Below are positions 15,640-23,575 of a stretch of DNA of 24,354 bases, in pieces. Position numbers and translations under genes: made by a program. A model generated the notes under the pieces. It ran no database searches. It worked only from the letters and a program-made list of their open reading frames with translations, and was not told the DNA's origin. Position 1 is the stretch's first letter. Each line of letters starts with the position of its first letter. This DNA comes from JAHDBG01 sp963922315 (GTDB taxonomy: Bacteria; Pseudomonadota; Gammaproteobacteria; Chromatiales; Chromatiaceae), in contig CAWUID010000033.1 in the NCBI GenBank assembly GCA_963922315.1, positions 1 to 24,354 of the forward strand, given 5' to 3'.

Positions 15640-17103
15640 ATGCATATCAGCGACATTCTGGTGCAGCCAGTCATCTTGTGTGGTGGTTCAGGGACGCGCC
15701 TCTGGCCTCTGTCCAGAACAGGTTTTCCAAAGCAGTTTTTGTGTCTGACAGGTGAACATAGTCTGTTTCAGCAAACCATGCAGCGATTATCGAAACTGCA
15801 TGATGACAAGTGTCAGTTAATTGCACCGACCATCATGAGTAATGAAACACATCGTTTTCTGGTCACTGAGCAGTTGCGTGAGATTGATGTTGCATCATAT
15901 GACCTGTGGTTGGAGCCGGTTGGTCGCAACACAGCGCCTGCATTAACTCTGGCGGCTTTTTCTGCGATTGAATCAGGCCTGGATCCGGTTTTCGTTGTGG
16001 CACCAGCAGATCATGTGATTGCACATGCCGACGCCTTCAGTCAGGTAATTAGTCAGGCCGTTGTTGAAGCAGCTGCGGGCGCAGTTGTAGTGCTCGGTAT
16101 TACCCCGGACCGCCCGGAGACGGGTTATGGCTATATTCAGGTTTCTCAAGCAACAGAGTCGTGCCGTGAGGCCCGGACTGTCACAAGCTTTGTTGAAAAG
16201 CCCGGTGTAGATCAGGCACAAAGATATCTGGAAACAGGAAAATACTGGTGGAATGCTGGTTTGTTCGTACTCAAGGCATCTGTCTGGTTGGAAGCACTGC
16301 GCCAGTTTCGTCCGGATATTGCCGATGCGACTTATTCTGCCTGGCAAAGCCGGACACACGAAACAGCGTTTATCCGGCCAGGTAAAGATGAATTTGCGGC
16401 TGTCCCGGATGAGTCAATTGACTATGCAGTGATGGAGCGATGCCCTGATAGCCAGTTTCCGGTCATTGCTATGCCGCTGGATGCAGGATGGGAAGATCTG
16501 GGTAGTTGGGAATCAGTTTGGCGTCATTCGTCGAAAAATCCGTCTGGTAACGCGCATCAGGGAGATGTGTGCAGTTATGAGAGCCGTAATACGCTGGTCC
16601 AGGCGACAAGTCGGCTGGTCAGCCTGGTTGGTGTGCAGGATCTCATTGTGATTGAGACACCGGATGCGGTATTGGTCGCGAACAAAGCATGCCATCAGTC
16701 TATTAAACAATTAGTGAGTGACCTGACACAACAAAACCGCACAGAACCTGTGCTGCACCGTAGGGTATATCGTCCCTGGGGTTGGTATGACACTTTAGAC
16801 GCAGGCAATGGTTTTAAAGTCAAACGAATTCAGGTTAAGCCGAAAGCAAGCCTGAGTCTGCAAATGCATCATCATCGTGCTGAGCACTGGGTTGTGGTTT
16901 CCGGAATAGCTGAAGTGACCAGAGATGATCAGGTCTTTCAATTAAGCACCAGTCAATCCACCTACATCCCGTGCGGGACAACCCATCGCCTGACAAATTC
17001 TGGAACTGACCCGTTAGTCATCATTGAAGTACAGACCGGTGAGTACCTTAGTGAAGAGGATATTGTGCGATTTGATGATGCATATGGTCGTGCGGTATGT
17101 TGA
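15640..17103 (+). CDS. manC: Mannose-1-phosphate guanylyltransferase / mannose-6-phosphate isomerase
   Basis: This is a bifunctional enzyme of 487 aa. The N-terminal nucleotidyltransferase domain (about 8-340) has GGSGTRLWPLSR at 15-26 and FPKQF at 29-33, and joins GTP and mannose-1-phosphate to give GDP-mannose. The C-terminal type II mannose-6-phosphate isomerase domain (cupin, about 365-480) carries RPWGWYDTLD, LSLQMHHHRAEHWVVVSG and the IPCGTTHRL motif. It feeds GDP-mannose to Gmd and Fcl encoded downstream. A phosphomannomutase gene, the missing partner, is not in the window. The upstream space is short and shared with the rpmH promoter, and no clear ribosome site is visible. Confidence 0.95.
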   Translation: MHISDILVQPVILCGGSGTRLWPLSRTGFPKQFLCLTGEHSLFQQTMQRLSKLHDDKCQLIAPTIMSNETHRFLVTEQLREIDVASYDLWLEPVGRNTAPALTLAAFSAIESGLDPVFVVAPADHVIAHADAFSQVISQAVVEAAAGAVVVLGITPDRPETGYGYIQVSQATESCREARTVTSFVEKPGVDQAQRYLETGKYWWNAGLFVLKASVWLEALRQFRPDIADATYSAWQSRTHETAFIRPGKDEFAAVPDESIDYAVMERCPDSQFPVIAMPLDAGWEDLGSWESVWRHSSKNPSGNAHQGDVCSYESRNTLVQATSRLVSLVGVQDLIVIETPDAVLVANKACHQSIKQLVSDLTQQNRTEPVLHRRVYRPWGWYDTLDAGNGFKVKRIQVKPKASLSLQMHHHRAEHWVVVSGIAEVTRDDQVFQLSTSQSTYIPCGTTHRLTNSGTDPLVIIEVQTGEYLSEEDIVRFDDAYGRAVC

Positions 17104-17294
17104 ACTTTCGGTGTATTCGTTTAAGGCCACTTGATACGACAACCTCAGTTAGCAGGGAGCAAGAACGGTATCGTCTCGCGGGTCTCGCAGCGATGACTAA
17201 TATGGTGCTGGTTTTCGCAGTTGTTTATCTGATAAATATAGGTTGTTTGTATGGTCTGGTTTTCAGAAAAGATATGGCACAAAAACTATCATAG
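17097..17294 (+). CDS. Possible small membrane protein, hypothetical
   Basis: This open frame of 65 codons starts at an ATG overlapping the manC stop by 7 bases. Its second half has one strongly hydrophobic stretch (MVLVFAVVYLINIGCLYGLVF). The first half is arginine-rich. I recognise no family and see no good ribosome site. It fills most of the 200-bp gap between manC and the next gene, so it may be only an untranslated spacer. Confidence 0.22.
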   Translation: MLNFRCIRLRPLDTTTSVSREQERYRLAGLAAMTNMVLVFAVVYLINIGCLYGLVFRKDMAQKLS

Positions 17295-17306
17295 AAGAGG
17301 AAAATC

Positions 17307-18302
17307 ATGAACTACTGGATCGTGATTACAACGATTCATAAGCCACAAGCAGCGATTGAGGCAATATCAACCTTATGTCAACGTTCTGACTGGCATTGTG
17401 TTGTTGTCGGTGATAAAAAAACGCCTGTTGAGTGGCAAGCTGATAATATACATTATCTGTCGGTTGAAGCACAAAAAAGACAATATCCGGAATTAGCTGA
17501 ATTATTGCCTTATCATCATTACTGTCGGAAAAATATCGGGTATCTGTACGCAATTCAGCAAGGAGCTGACTGTATTCTGGAAACAGATGATGATAACTTA
17601 CCATTACCTCAGTTTGGTCAGAATCTGCATCCTGAAGTGCAGGGAGACTTGGTAAATGGTAGTGATTGGGTAAATGTGTACCGCTACTTCACAGATCGCC
17701 TGATCTGGCCAAGGGGTAATCCTTTGGACACAATTCATGATACAGGCCATATTGTTGGTGTGAGTCGGGAAACTTGTCCGATACAACAGTTTCTGGCGGA
17801 CGGTGATCCGGACGTGGATGCTATCTATCGGCTGTTATATCAGGATGAAGTTTATTTTGACCACCGTCCACCGATAATACTTGAAGTGGGGAACTGGTGT
17901 GCATTTAACTCGCAAAATACTGTATTCTGGAAAGAAGCCTTTCCGGCACTTTATCTACCGAGCCATGTCAGTTTTCGTATGACAGATATCTGGCGTTCTT
18001 TTGTCGCCCAGATAGTACTCTGGTCTGAACAAAAAAAACTATGCTTTAGTTCGGCAACAGTACAACAGATTCGCAATCAACATGACTTGATGCATGATTT
18101 TTCAGACGAAGTGACAGGTTATTTAAATAATCGCAGGATCTGTGAAATTTTGCTGAACGAAATGCAAACCTGGAAAAAAGCTATGCCCATGGCACAAAAA
18201 GTGCAGCTTGCCTGGCGAGCATTATATCAACATCAGTTTATTGAAAAACGTGAATTAGATATTTTGGATTGCTGGATAGATATGGTGCGGATTCCGGTAT
18301 GA
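17307..18302 (+). CDS. STELLO-family (DUF288) putative glycosyltransferase
   Basis: This protein of 331 aa is recognised as DUF288/STELLO from its N-terminal third: YWIVITTIHKP at 3-13, VVVGDKKTP at 32-40, and RKNIGYLYAIQQGA followed by ETDDDNLP (92-99). These blocks are close to those I recall for plant STELLO proteins and nematode DUF288 proteins. The DDDN stretch would be the nucleotide-sugar metal site of a GT-A-like fold. STELLO proteins in Arabidopsis are Golgi proteins that interact with cellulose synthase; bacterial members have no role that I can name. Unlike the plant proteins it has no membrane anchor. Ribosome site AGAGGA lies 7-8 bases before ATG 17307. It overlaps the next glycosyltransferase gene as ATGA, so the two are probably translated together. 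Confidence 0.82.
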   Translation: MNYWIVITTIHKPQAAIEAISTLCQRSDWHCVVVGDKKTPVEWQADNIHYLSVEAQKRQYPELAELLPYHHYCRKNIGYLYAIQQGADCILETDDDNLPLPQFGQNLHPEVQGDLVNGSDWVNVYRYFTDRLIWPRGNPLDTIHDTGHIVGVSRETCPIQQFLADGDPDVDAIYRLLYQDEVYFDHRPPIILEVGNWCAFNSQNTVFWKEAFPALYLPSHVSFRMTDIWRSFVAQIVLWSEQKKLCFSSATVQQIRNQHDLMHDFSDEVTGYLNNRRICEILLNEMQTWKKAMPMAQKVQLAWRALYQHQFIEKRELDILDCWIDMVRIPV

Positions 18303-19459
18303 AAATAGCGATCTATGTAGCTGAACTGGATGTGAGGGGAGGCACTCATAAACAAATATTAAAGCTGGCAAATTTTTTGGAACGGCAAAGACATGATGTC
18401 GTTTTATTCACCCCTGTTTACCATGCTGCCAAAACCTACACAGCATTTTCTGACTATAAAATTAGTACTATCAGGACTACTCCAGCCAAGAGCGGGCATA
18501 TCAGCAGCAGCACAAGAATTAAACGCTTTATTTGTGATCTGTGGGATCAGTTTTGTCTGTTCCGGCGATCAAAGCATTACCCTGTCGTTAATGTTCATGA
18601 CTTAAATACAACGTTTTATCTTTTACTACATGCCTTTTTTAGTAGTGCAAAACTAATCTGGCAGATTAACGATATCCATCCGGCATTCGGTGTGGGTTGT
18701 GCAAAAGACGCTAAAAAAAGCCGAATCGCCGGGTTATACCGTTTTTTTTCCCGATTAGCTGCACAGCGAGTTGACCTGATCACCGTCAATGTGACAAAAA
18801 ATGCCGAACGTGTGCAGCAGTATCTTGGTGTCTCAGCGAAGGTGATATATTGCGGCGTTGATTTTTTATCACCCAGAAAAAAACATCCTCCTACCGATCA
18901 GATGATTCGTCTGGTATCGACAGGTGTGATATTCCGGTATAGAAATTATGAAAACCTGATAAAAGCAGCCAACCAATTTCAATCCATTTATCAAAAAAAA
19001 GTTTCTATTGATATTGTTGGTGATATGCGCAACGATCCGGCCTATGTGAGTGAGCTTTGCGCGCTATCTGAAAAGCTGTCAGTAAAACTTAAACTGCATG
19101 GTTCAGTAAGTCAGAAAGCCTTAGAAACACTTTATGCCCAAAGTACGTTATTTGTCTTTATTAATATTGATCAGAGCTGGGGGCTTGCTGTCTGTGAGGC
19201 AGCTTCTCAAGGTCTTCCGGTAATACTGTCAAGCAGTGTGGGTGTTGTCGAACTATTGTCAGACAGTACGGGATTTCTGATGGTTGATCCGGAGAAGCCA
19301 GATGCTATTGTGCAAGCGATCCATGATGCAACCTATGATCATGAACAGTATGTGACGTTGTGCGAATCAGCCCGGAAAAAAGTTCAGCCGATGTCTTGGG
19401 ATAATATGTATTCTGCAGTTGTTGAATGCCAGATGCTGAAGCTTTCGGGCAGTACATAA
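18299..19459 (+). CDS. Glycosyltransferase family 4 (GT-B fold)
   Basis: This protein of 386 aa has a GT-B layout. The N-terminal Rossmann half starts MKIAIYVAELDVRGGTHKQI, with a gly-rich acceptor-side loop. The C-terminal half includes FRYRNYENLIKAANQF, VSIDIVGDM, VKLKLHGSVSQKALETLYAQ and WGLAVCEAASQGLPVILSS. The last is the nucleotide-sugar site that normally reads E-x7-E; here the first Glu is replaced by Gln (DQSWGLAVCE). The donor sugar cannot be told from sequence. The start at 18299 overlaps the STELLO gene stop (ATGA). It is the last gene before a structured non-coding stretch. Confidence 0.88.
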   Translation: MKIAIYVAELDVRGGTHKQILKLANFLERQRHDVVLFTPVYHAAKTYTAFSDYKISTIRTTPAKSGHISSSTRIKRFICDLWDQFCLFRRSKHYPVVNVHDLNTTFYLLLHAFFSSAKLIWQINDIHPAFGVGCAKDAKKSRIAGLYRFFSRLAAQRVDLITVNVTKNAERVQQYLGVSAKVIYCGVDFLSPRKKHPPTDQMIRLVSTGVIFRYRNYENLIKAANQFQSIYQKKVSIDIVGDMRNDPAYVSELCALSEKLSVKLKLHGSVSQKALETLYAQSTLFVFINIDQSWGLAVCEAASQGLPVILSSSVGVVELLSDSTGFLMVDPEKPDAIVQAIHDATYDHEQYVTLCESARKKVQPMSWDNMYSAVVECQMLKLSGST

Positions 19460-19520
19460 AGTATTAAACCAGGCAGAGATTTGTTTCACAATACTGGTAG
19501 CAATTTAATCAAATTTTAAA

Positions 19521-19624
19521 TCGTGGGCGAGGTATGAAACCTCGACCACGACCAAAGGGGTGAGAGCGATGCCTCTCCCCGTTTGGAAACCCCCATGGTT
19601 TTGTCCCCGCAGCAAGCTGCGGGG
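19521..19624 (+). repeat. Four-hairpin non-coding module, possible transposon end or structured RNA
   Basis: Four hairpins follow each other. A: TCGTGG-G-CGAGGT / ACCTCG-A-CCACGA (19521-19551, 12 pairs, one G.A mismatch). B: CCAAAGGGG.GAG / CTC.CCCC.TTTGG (19552-19586). C: AAACC/GGTTT (19587-19601). D: CCCCGCAGC/GCTGCGGGG with an AA loop (19605-19624). The stretch fills the gap between the GT4 gene and the sugar transferase. The layout, ending in a G/C-rich hairpin and a short tail, recalls right ends of IS200/IS605-type elements whose tnpB transcripts end in an omega RNA. No transposase or tnpB is present, and the link is inference. It could instead be a terminator cluster or a leader RNA. 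Confidence 0.5.
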
Positions 19625-19645
19625 AATTCTCAGATTAAAATATAG

Positions 19646-20227
19646 ATGAAAAACACTAGTTTAGTAGCAAAAAGAATTATAGATATTGTTTTTGCTTTAG
19701 TTGCGAGTGGGTTGTTGCTTGTTGTATTCCTCGTGATCGCAGCTCTGATTAAATGTACCTCACGAGGTCCGGTTTTGCACTGGTCCGAACGCACAGGCCA
19801 ATTCAACCGCACATTTTGCATGCCGAAATTTCGTACGATGTGTATTAACACACCCGTCGTCGCAGCTCACTTATTAGATGACCCGGCACGTTACTTAACC
19901 CCAGTCGGTCGATTCTTACGTAAGACCAGTCTGGACGAATTGCCTCAGTTATGGTGTATTGTGACAGGTGATATGAGCCTGGTCGGTCCACGCCCTGTTG
20001 TATTAGAAGAACAGGATCTGATAAAACTGAGAACGGAAAAAGATGTGCACCAACTCAGGCCTGGGTTAACCGGCTGGGCGCAGGTAAATGGGCGGGATGC
20101 TCTGGATATCATTACAAAAGTCAGATTCGATGAAGAATACTTACAGATGTTTTCTCTGAAATCAGATTTTAAAATCATACTGCTGACGGTACTGAAGGTA
20201 TTGCGTTGTGAAGATGTTTCCCATTAA
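19646..20227 (+). CDS. Monotopic phosphoglycosyl transferase (bacterial sugar transferase)
   Basis: This enzyme of 193 aa moves a sugar-1-phosphate from a UDP-sugar to undecaprenyl phosphate, the first step of a repeat-unit assembly. It is the short form of the family (like PglC or WecP), without the extra N-terminal membrane helices of WcaJ. It has a re-entrant membrane segment (about 12-35), KFRTM at 61-65, the catalytic pair D97-E98 in SLDELPQL, GPRP at 114-117 and the family ending RPGLTGWAQVNGR. ATG 19646 has no good ribosome site, since the hairpin module lies just upstream. gmd follows after 36 bp. The sugar is unknown. Confidence 0.92.
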   Translation: MKNTSLVAKRIIDIVFALVASGLLLVVFLVIAALIKCTSRGPVLHWSERTGQFNRTFCMPKFRTMCINTPVVAAHLLDDPARYLTPVGRFLRKTSLDELPQLWCIVTGDMSLVGPRPVVLEEQDLIKLRTEKDVHQLRPGLTGWAQVNGRDALDIITKVRFDEEYLQMFSLKSDFKIILLTVLKVLRCEDVSH

Positions 20228-20263
20228 GCGGCTGAGTTATCCATATTTTTTCAGGAAAACAAT

Positions 20264-21385
20264 ATGAAAAAAGCCTTGATTACTGGTGTGACAGGCCAGG
20301 ATGGTGCTTATCTTACTGAAATGTTACTGGAGAAAGGCTACGAAGTTCATGGTATTAAACGTCGTTCTTCGTCATTAAATACCCAGCGCATAGATCACAT
20401 TTATGTTGACCCACATAAAAAAGATAATCGGTTTAAACTGCATTATGGTGATTTATCAGATACTTCTAATCTGACCCGGATTATTCAGGAAGTTGAGCCT
20501 GATGAAGTGTATAACCTGGCAGCTCAATCCCATGTGGCGGTCAGTTTTGAAGTCCCGGAATATACGGCTGATGTAGATGCGCTTGGTACCCTGCGCCTGC
20601 TGGAGGCTATTCGTTTTCTCGGCCTGGAAAAAAAGACGCGTTTTTATCAGGCATCCACATCCGAATTGTATGGCTTGGTACAGGAAGTGCCACAGCGTGA
20701 AACGACGCCTTTTTATCCACGTAGTCCATATGCGGTTGCGAAACTGTATGCTTACTGGATCACGGTGAATTATCGTGAGGCTTACGGGCTATACGCTTGT
20801 AATGGTATTTTATTTAATCATGAGTCTCCCCATCGGGGAGAGACATTTGTCACACGAAAAATCAGTCGGGGTCTGGCGCATATTGCGCAGGGCCTGACGC
20901 CCTGCCTGTATATGGGAAATATGGATGCTTCGCGGGACTGGGGACACGCGCGGGATTATGTGAAGATGCAATGGCTCATGCTGCAACAGGAAAAACCGGA
21001 AGACTTTGTGATTGCAACTGGGGAGCAGCATACTGTACGCCAATTTATCCTGTGGGCAGCTACTGAGTTGGGGATTGAACTGACTTTTCAGGGAGAGGGT
21101 TGCGACGAAGTAGGCATCGTTACAGCTGTTTCCGGGGACAAAGCGCCTGCATTGCGAGTGGGAGACGTTATTGTGCGTGTTGATTCACGTTACTTTCGTC
21201 CAGCCGAAGTATCGACTTTATTAGGTGATCCAACACAAGCCAGGCAAAAACTGGGTTGGGAACCAGAAATTACAGTGCAAGCGTTGTGTTCTGAGATGGT
21301 GGCACATGACTTAATGCTTGCTCGTCAGCAAGCACTACTCAAAACACATGGATATGCTGCTAAGGACAATATGGATATAACGTGA
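20264..21385 (+). CDS. gmd: GDP-mannose 4,6-dehydratase
   Basis: This short-chain dehydrogenase-type enzyme of 373 aa, the usual length, converts GDP-mannose to GDP-4-keto-6-deoxy-mannose using bound NADP+. The cofactor motif GVTGQDG is at 8-14, followed by HGIKRRSSSLNTQRIDH. The catalytic residues are T132 and E134 in ASTSELYG, Y156 and K160 in PYAVAK. A CAGGA ribosome site precedes ATG 20264. Its stop overlaps fcl by one base (TGATG), so the two proteins are made together. It consumes the product of ManC encoded upstream. Confidence 0.97.
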   Translation: MKKALITGVTGQDGAYLTEMLLEKGYEVHGIKRRSSSLNTQRIDHIYVDPHKKDNRFKLHYGDLSDTSNLTRIIQEVEPDEVYNLAAQSHVAVSFEVPEYTADVDALGTLRLLEAIRFLGLEKKTRFYQASTSELYGLVQEVPQRETTPFYPRSPYAVAKLYAYWITVNYREAYGLYACNGILFNHESPHRGETFVTRKISRGLAHIAQGLTPCLYMGNMDASRDWGHARDYVKMQWLMLQQEKPEDFVIATGEQHTVRQFILWAATELGIELTFQGEGCDEVGIVTAVSGDKAPALRVGDVIVRVDSRYFRPAEVSTLLGDPTQARQKLGWEPEITVQALCSEMVAHDLMLARQQALLKTHGYAAKDNMDIT

Positions 21386-22347
21386 TGGAAAAAACAGCAA
21401 AAATTTATGTGGCCGGCCATCGTGGTATGGTAGGTAGCGCTCTGGTGAAGGCACTCAAAACGCGAGGGTTTCGCAATATTATTACCCGTACCCGACGTGA
21501 ATTGGATCTGACAAATCAGGCAGAGGTACAAACATTCTTTGCAGCAGAAAAACCGGACTATGTTTTCCTGGCAGCTGCCAGAGTGGGTGGTATCCAGGCA
21601 AATGATACTTATCGTGCTGAATTTATTTACCAGAATATGATGATTCAGAACAATATCGTTCATTCAGCTTATCTTAATGGTGTGCAGCGTCTGTTGTTTT
21701 TAGGTTCAAGCTGTATTTACCCTAAGCATTGTCCGCAGCCAATTAAAGAGGCTTATTTGTTGTCAGGCGAGTTAGAACCAACTAATCAGCCTTATGCAGT
21801 AGCAAAAATCAGTGGAATTGAACTTTGCTGGAGCTACAACCGACAATATGGTACGCAATACCTGGCAGTGATGCCAACAAACCTGTATGGCCCGGGAGAT
21901 AATTATCACCCGGAACAAAGTCATGTTATACCCGGACTAATACGCCGTGCGCATGAAAGCAAGTTACAAAATTCGCCAACACTAACAATCTGGGGGACAG
22001 GAGAGCCAAGACGGGAATTGTTATATAGTGAAGATATGGCAGATGCATGTCTATACTTAATGCATTTGCCTGAAGAGAACTATGCTACGTTGATAAATAA
22101 CGACAGCCCCCCTCTTATTAATATTGGCACAGGAGAAGATCTATCAATTACTGAATTAGCGTATCAGGTTTGTGGTATTGTCGGATATCAGGGTAAACTA
22201 TTATATGATAAGACTAAACCAGATGGCACCATGCATAAGAAGTTAGACGTTTCTTTGCTGAAGTCGATGGGTTGGCACCCTAGTACATCTCTAACAAATG
22301 GTTTACACTTGGCTTATCAGGATTTTACCGCGCGTTTTCATAGATAA
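21385..22347 (+). CDS. fcl: GDP-L-fucose synthase
   Basis: This enzyme of 320 aa epimerises and reduces the Gmd product to GDP-L-fucose with NADPH. The GxxGxxG motif (GHRGMVGSA, 11-19) and the active-site residues S108 (in LGSSCIYPK), Y137 and K141 (PYAVAK) are present, with AARVGGIQAN and LYGPGDNYHPEQSHVIPGL as further family blocks. ATG 21385 overlaps the gmd stop. The codon use towards its end is more A+T-rich than in gmd. With ManC and Gmd it completes a GDP-mannose to GDP-fucose route; the fucosyl transferase is presumably one of the neighbouring glycosyltransferases. Confidence 0.97.
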   Translation: MEKTAKIYVAGHRGMVGSALVKALKTRGFRNIITRTRRELDLTNQAEVQTFFAAEKPDYVFLAAARVGGIQANDTYRAEFIYQNMMIQNNIVHSAYLNGVQRLLFLGSSCIYPKHCPQPIKEAYLLSGELEPTNQPYAVAKISGIELCWSYNRQYGTQYLAVMPTNLYGPGDNYHPEQSHVIPGLIRRAHESKLQNSPTLTIWGTGEPRRELLYSEDMADACLYLMHLPEENYATLINNDSPPLINIGTGEDLSITELAYQVCGIVGYQGKLLYDKTKPDGTMHKKLDVSLLKSMGWHPSTSLTNGLHLAYQDFTARFHR

Positions 22348-22779
22348 ATGCTGTTTCCAAATTAGTAGTTACAGATTATAGCTATGATAAGTATCATTCA
22401 AATTCTCATGCTATTTCTAGCCTCTTCTAAAGTAATAGAAAATTATTTTTTATGACGGCATAAAACTTAGCGTTGTTACTATTGTAATGAATACTCCACC
22501 GGCTTTAGCCGGTGGAGTATTCATTTCCTCAACCGCTAGTCCAGTTTTTGGGGTCCACTATAGTGTGTGCTAACTGCGGTTAGGCTTCGGCATTTTTTAT
22601 ATAAAAAGTTTTTTGTTATACTGGTTGCTATAGCCAATAGTAAGCTACCTTCGTGCGTGTTTTCTGAAATAAATATGTGTATCCACTGGCGTAGTTGGTT
22701 ATGTGGAAATCCAAGTCGTTATTGTGAGATTTGCATGTGCCATTTATTTGAGCTTAGTATTGCTTTTTAGGGAAATATT
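22348..22779. other. Gene-poor gap with repeat remnants
   Basis: This 432-bp A+T-rich gap has no gene that I can support. It contains the perfect hairpin at 22486-22525, then GTCCAGTTTTTGGGGTCCAC (22539-22558), whose complement looks like an IS3-type terminal repeat (GTGGACCCC...), then a small hairpin CTAAC/GTTAG (22570-22583) and a T-rich tail. The whole reads as decayed mobile-element ends between fcl and the GT2 gene. Confidence 0.5.
22486..22525. repeat. Perfect 18-bp hairpin, IS200/IS605-like end
   Basis: AATGAATACTCCACCGGC (22486-22503) pairs perfectly with GCCGGTGGAGTATTCATT (22508-22525) around a TTTA loop. A G/C-rich core with a GGCTTTAGCC tip is a common form of the subterminal hairpins of IS200/IS605 elements. 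It is not followed by a long T run, so it is a poor intrinsic terminator, although it may slow transcripts leaving fcl. The assignment is by pattern memory only. Confidence 0.55.
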
Positions 22780-23571
22780 TTGGTTAAAGGCCCTGTGATA
22801 AGCGTTATCACTGTCGTGTTGAACAATCTTGATGGGTTACGTAAAACAGCTGATAGTCTTAAGTTTATCAAGTGTGATCACGAATGGATTGTGATTGACG
22901 GAGGGTCCACCGACGGTACTGTGGACTGGCTGGTATGGAAAAATGGTGATCGCTTACGTTGGATATCAGAAGCAGATGCTGGTATTTATGATGCGATGAA
23001 TAAAGGCTGGAGTCTGGCTGTTGGTGAATGGGTCTGTTTTTTGAATGGCGGTGATTATTTGATCAAATGTTTTGATCACTTATTATCTGAACATTCTGAA
23101 GCAGATATGATTACAGGCAGAGTGGCAATCTATCATGCTGATGGACGACCCACTGGCGGATTATGTCCGAAATTACATTGGGATCGTTCTGACTTTATTA
23201 CTCGATGTCCTATTGCTCATCCAGCGACCTTTTTACGCCGTAATCTGCTTTATCGTTTCGGACCTTATAAAAAAAATTATTTTTGGGTAGGTGATTTTGA
23301 ATATTGGGTCAGGTTGCATTCTCAAAGAGCAATCATTGTCTTTGTAGAAGATGTTATCTCCGGGTTTCAACTAGGAGGTATTAGCACGCAAAGAAATTAT
23401 GTGTTAAAAATTGAAGCAGAGCGCAGATCAATACTTTGTGATTATTGTTACATTACAAAGATGCAATCTTTTTTAATGGGCATAAGATTCAGATTTCTGT
23501 TTTTCATGAAAAATACTGTTTTGCTATTATTGCCTGTTTCAGTAATAAATTATCTTCGCAGTATTATGTGA
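22780..23571 (+). CDS. Glycosyltransferase family 2 (WcaE-like)
   Basis: This GT-A enzyme of 263 aa starts KGPVISVITVVLNNLDGL, has the nucleotide-binding motif VIDGGSTDGT at 38-47, and SEADAGIYDAMNKGWSLAVG followed by LNGGD at 88-92, where other GT2 enzymes have a DxD-type site. This combination recalls colanic-acid WcaE and similar capsule enzymes. The start is a TTG at 22780, supported by AGGGAA at 22769-22774; I see no ATG or GTG near it. The C-terminal end is hydrophobic and basic (FRFLFFMKNTVLLLLPVSVI), suggesting membrane contact. Donor and acceptor are unknown. A broken IS follows 4 bp after the stop. Confidence 0.88.
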   Translation: MVKGPVISVITVVLNNLDGLRKTADSLKFIKCDHEWIVIDGGSTDGTVDWLVWKNGDRLRWISEADAGIYDAMNKGWSLAVGEWVCFLNGGDYLIKCFDHLLSEHSEADMITGRVAIYHADGRPTGGLCPKLHWDRSDFITRCPIAHPATFLRRNLLYRFGPYKKNYFWVGDFEYWVRLHSQRAIIVFVEDVISGFQLGGISTQRNYVLKIEAERRSILCDYCYITKMQSFLMGIRFRFLFFMKNTVLLLLPVSVINYLRSIM

Positions 23572-23575
23572 TTTT

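Noticed and set aside
19521..19624. CRISPR-like repeats in the hairpin module
   Set aside because: The hairpins differ in sequence and there is no repeat-spacer periodicity.
22567..22770. Plus-strand open frame of 67 codons in the gap after fcl
   Set aside because: No recognisable motif or ribosome site, and it lies in A+T-rich remnant sequence; more likely chance.
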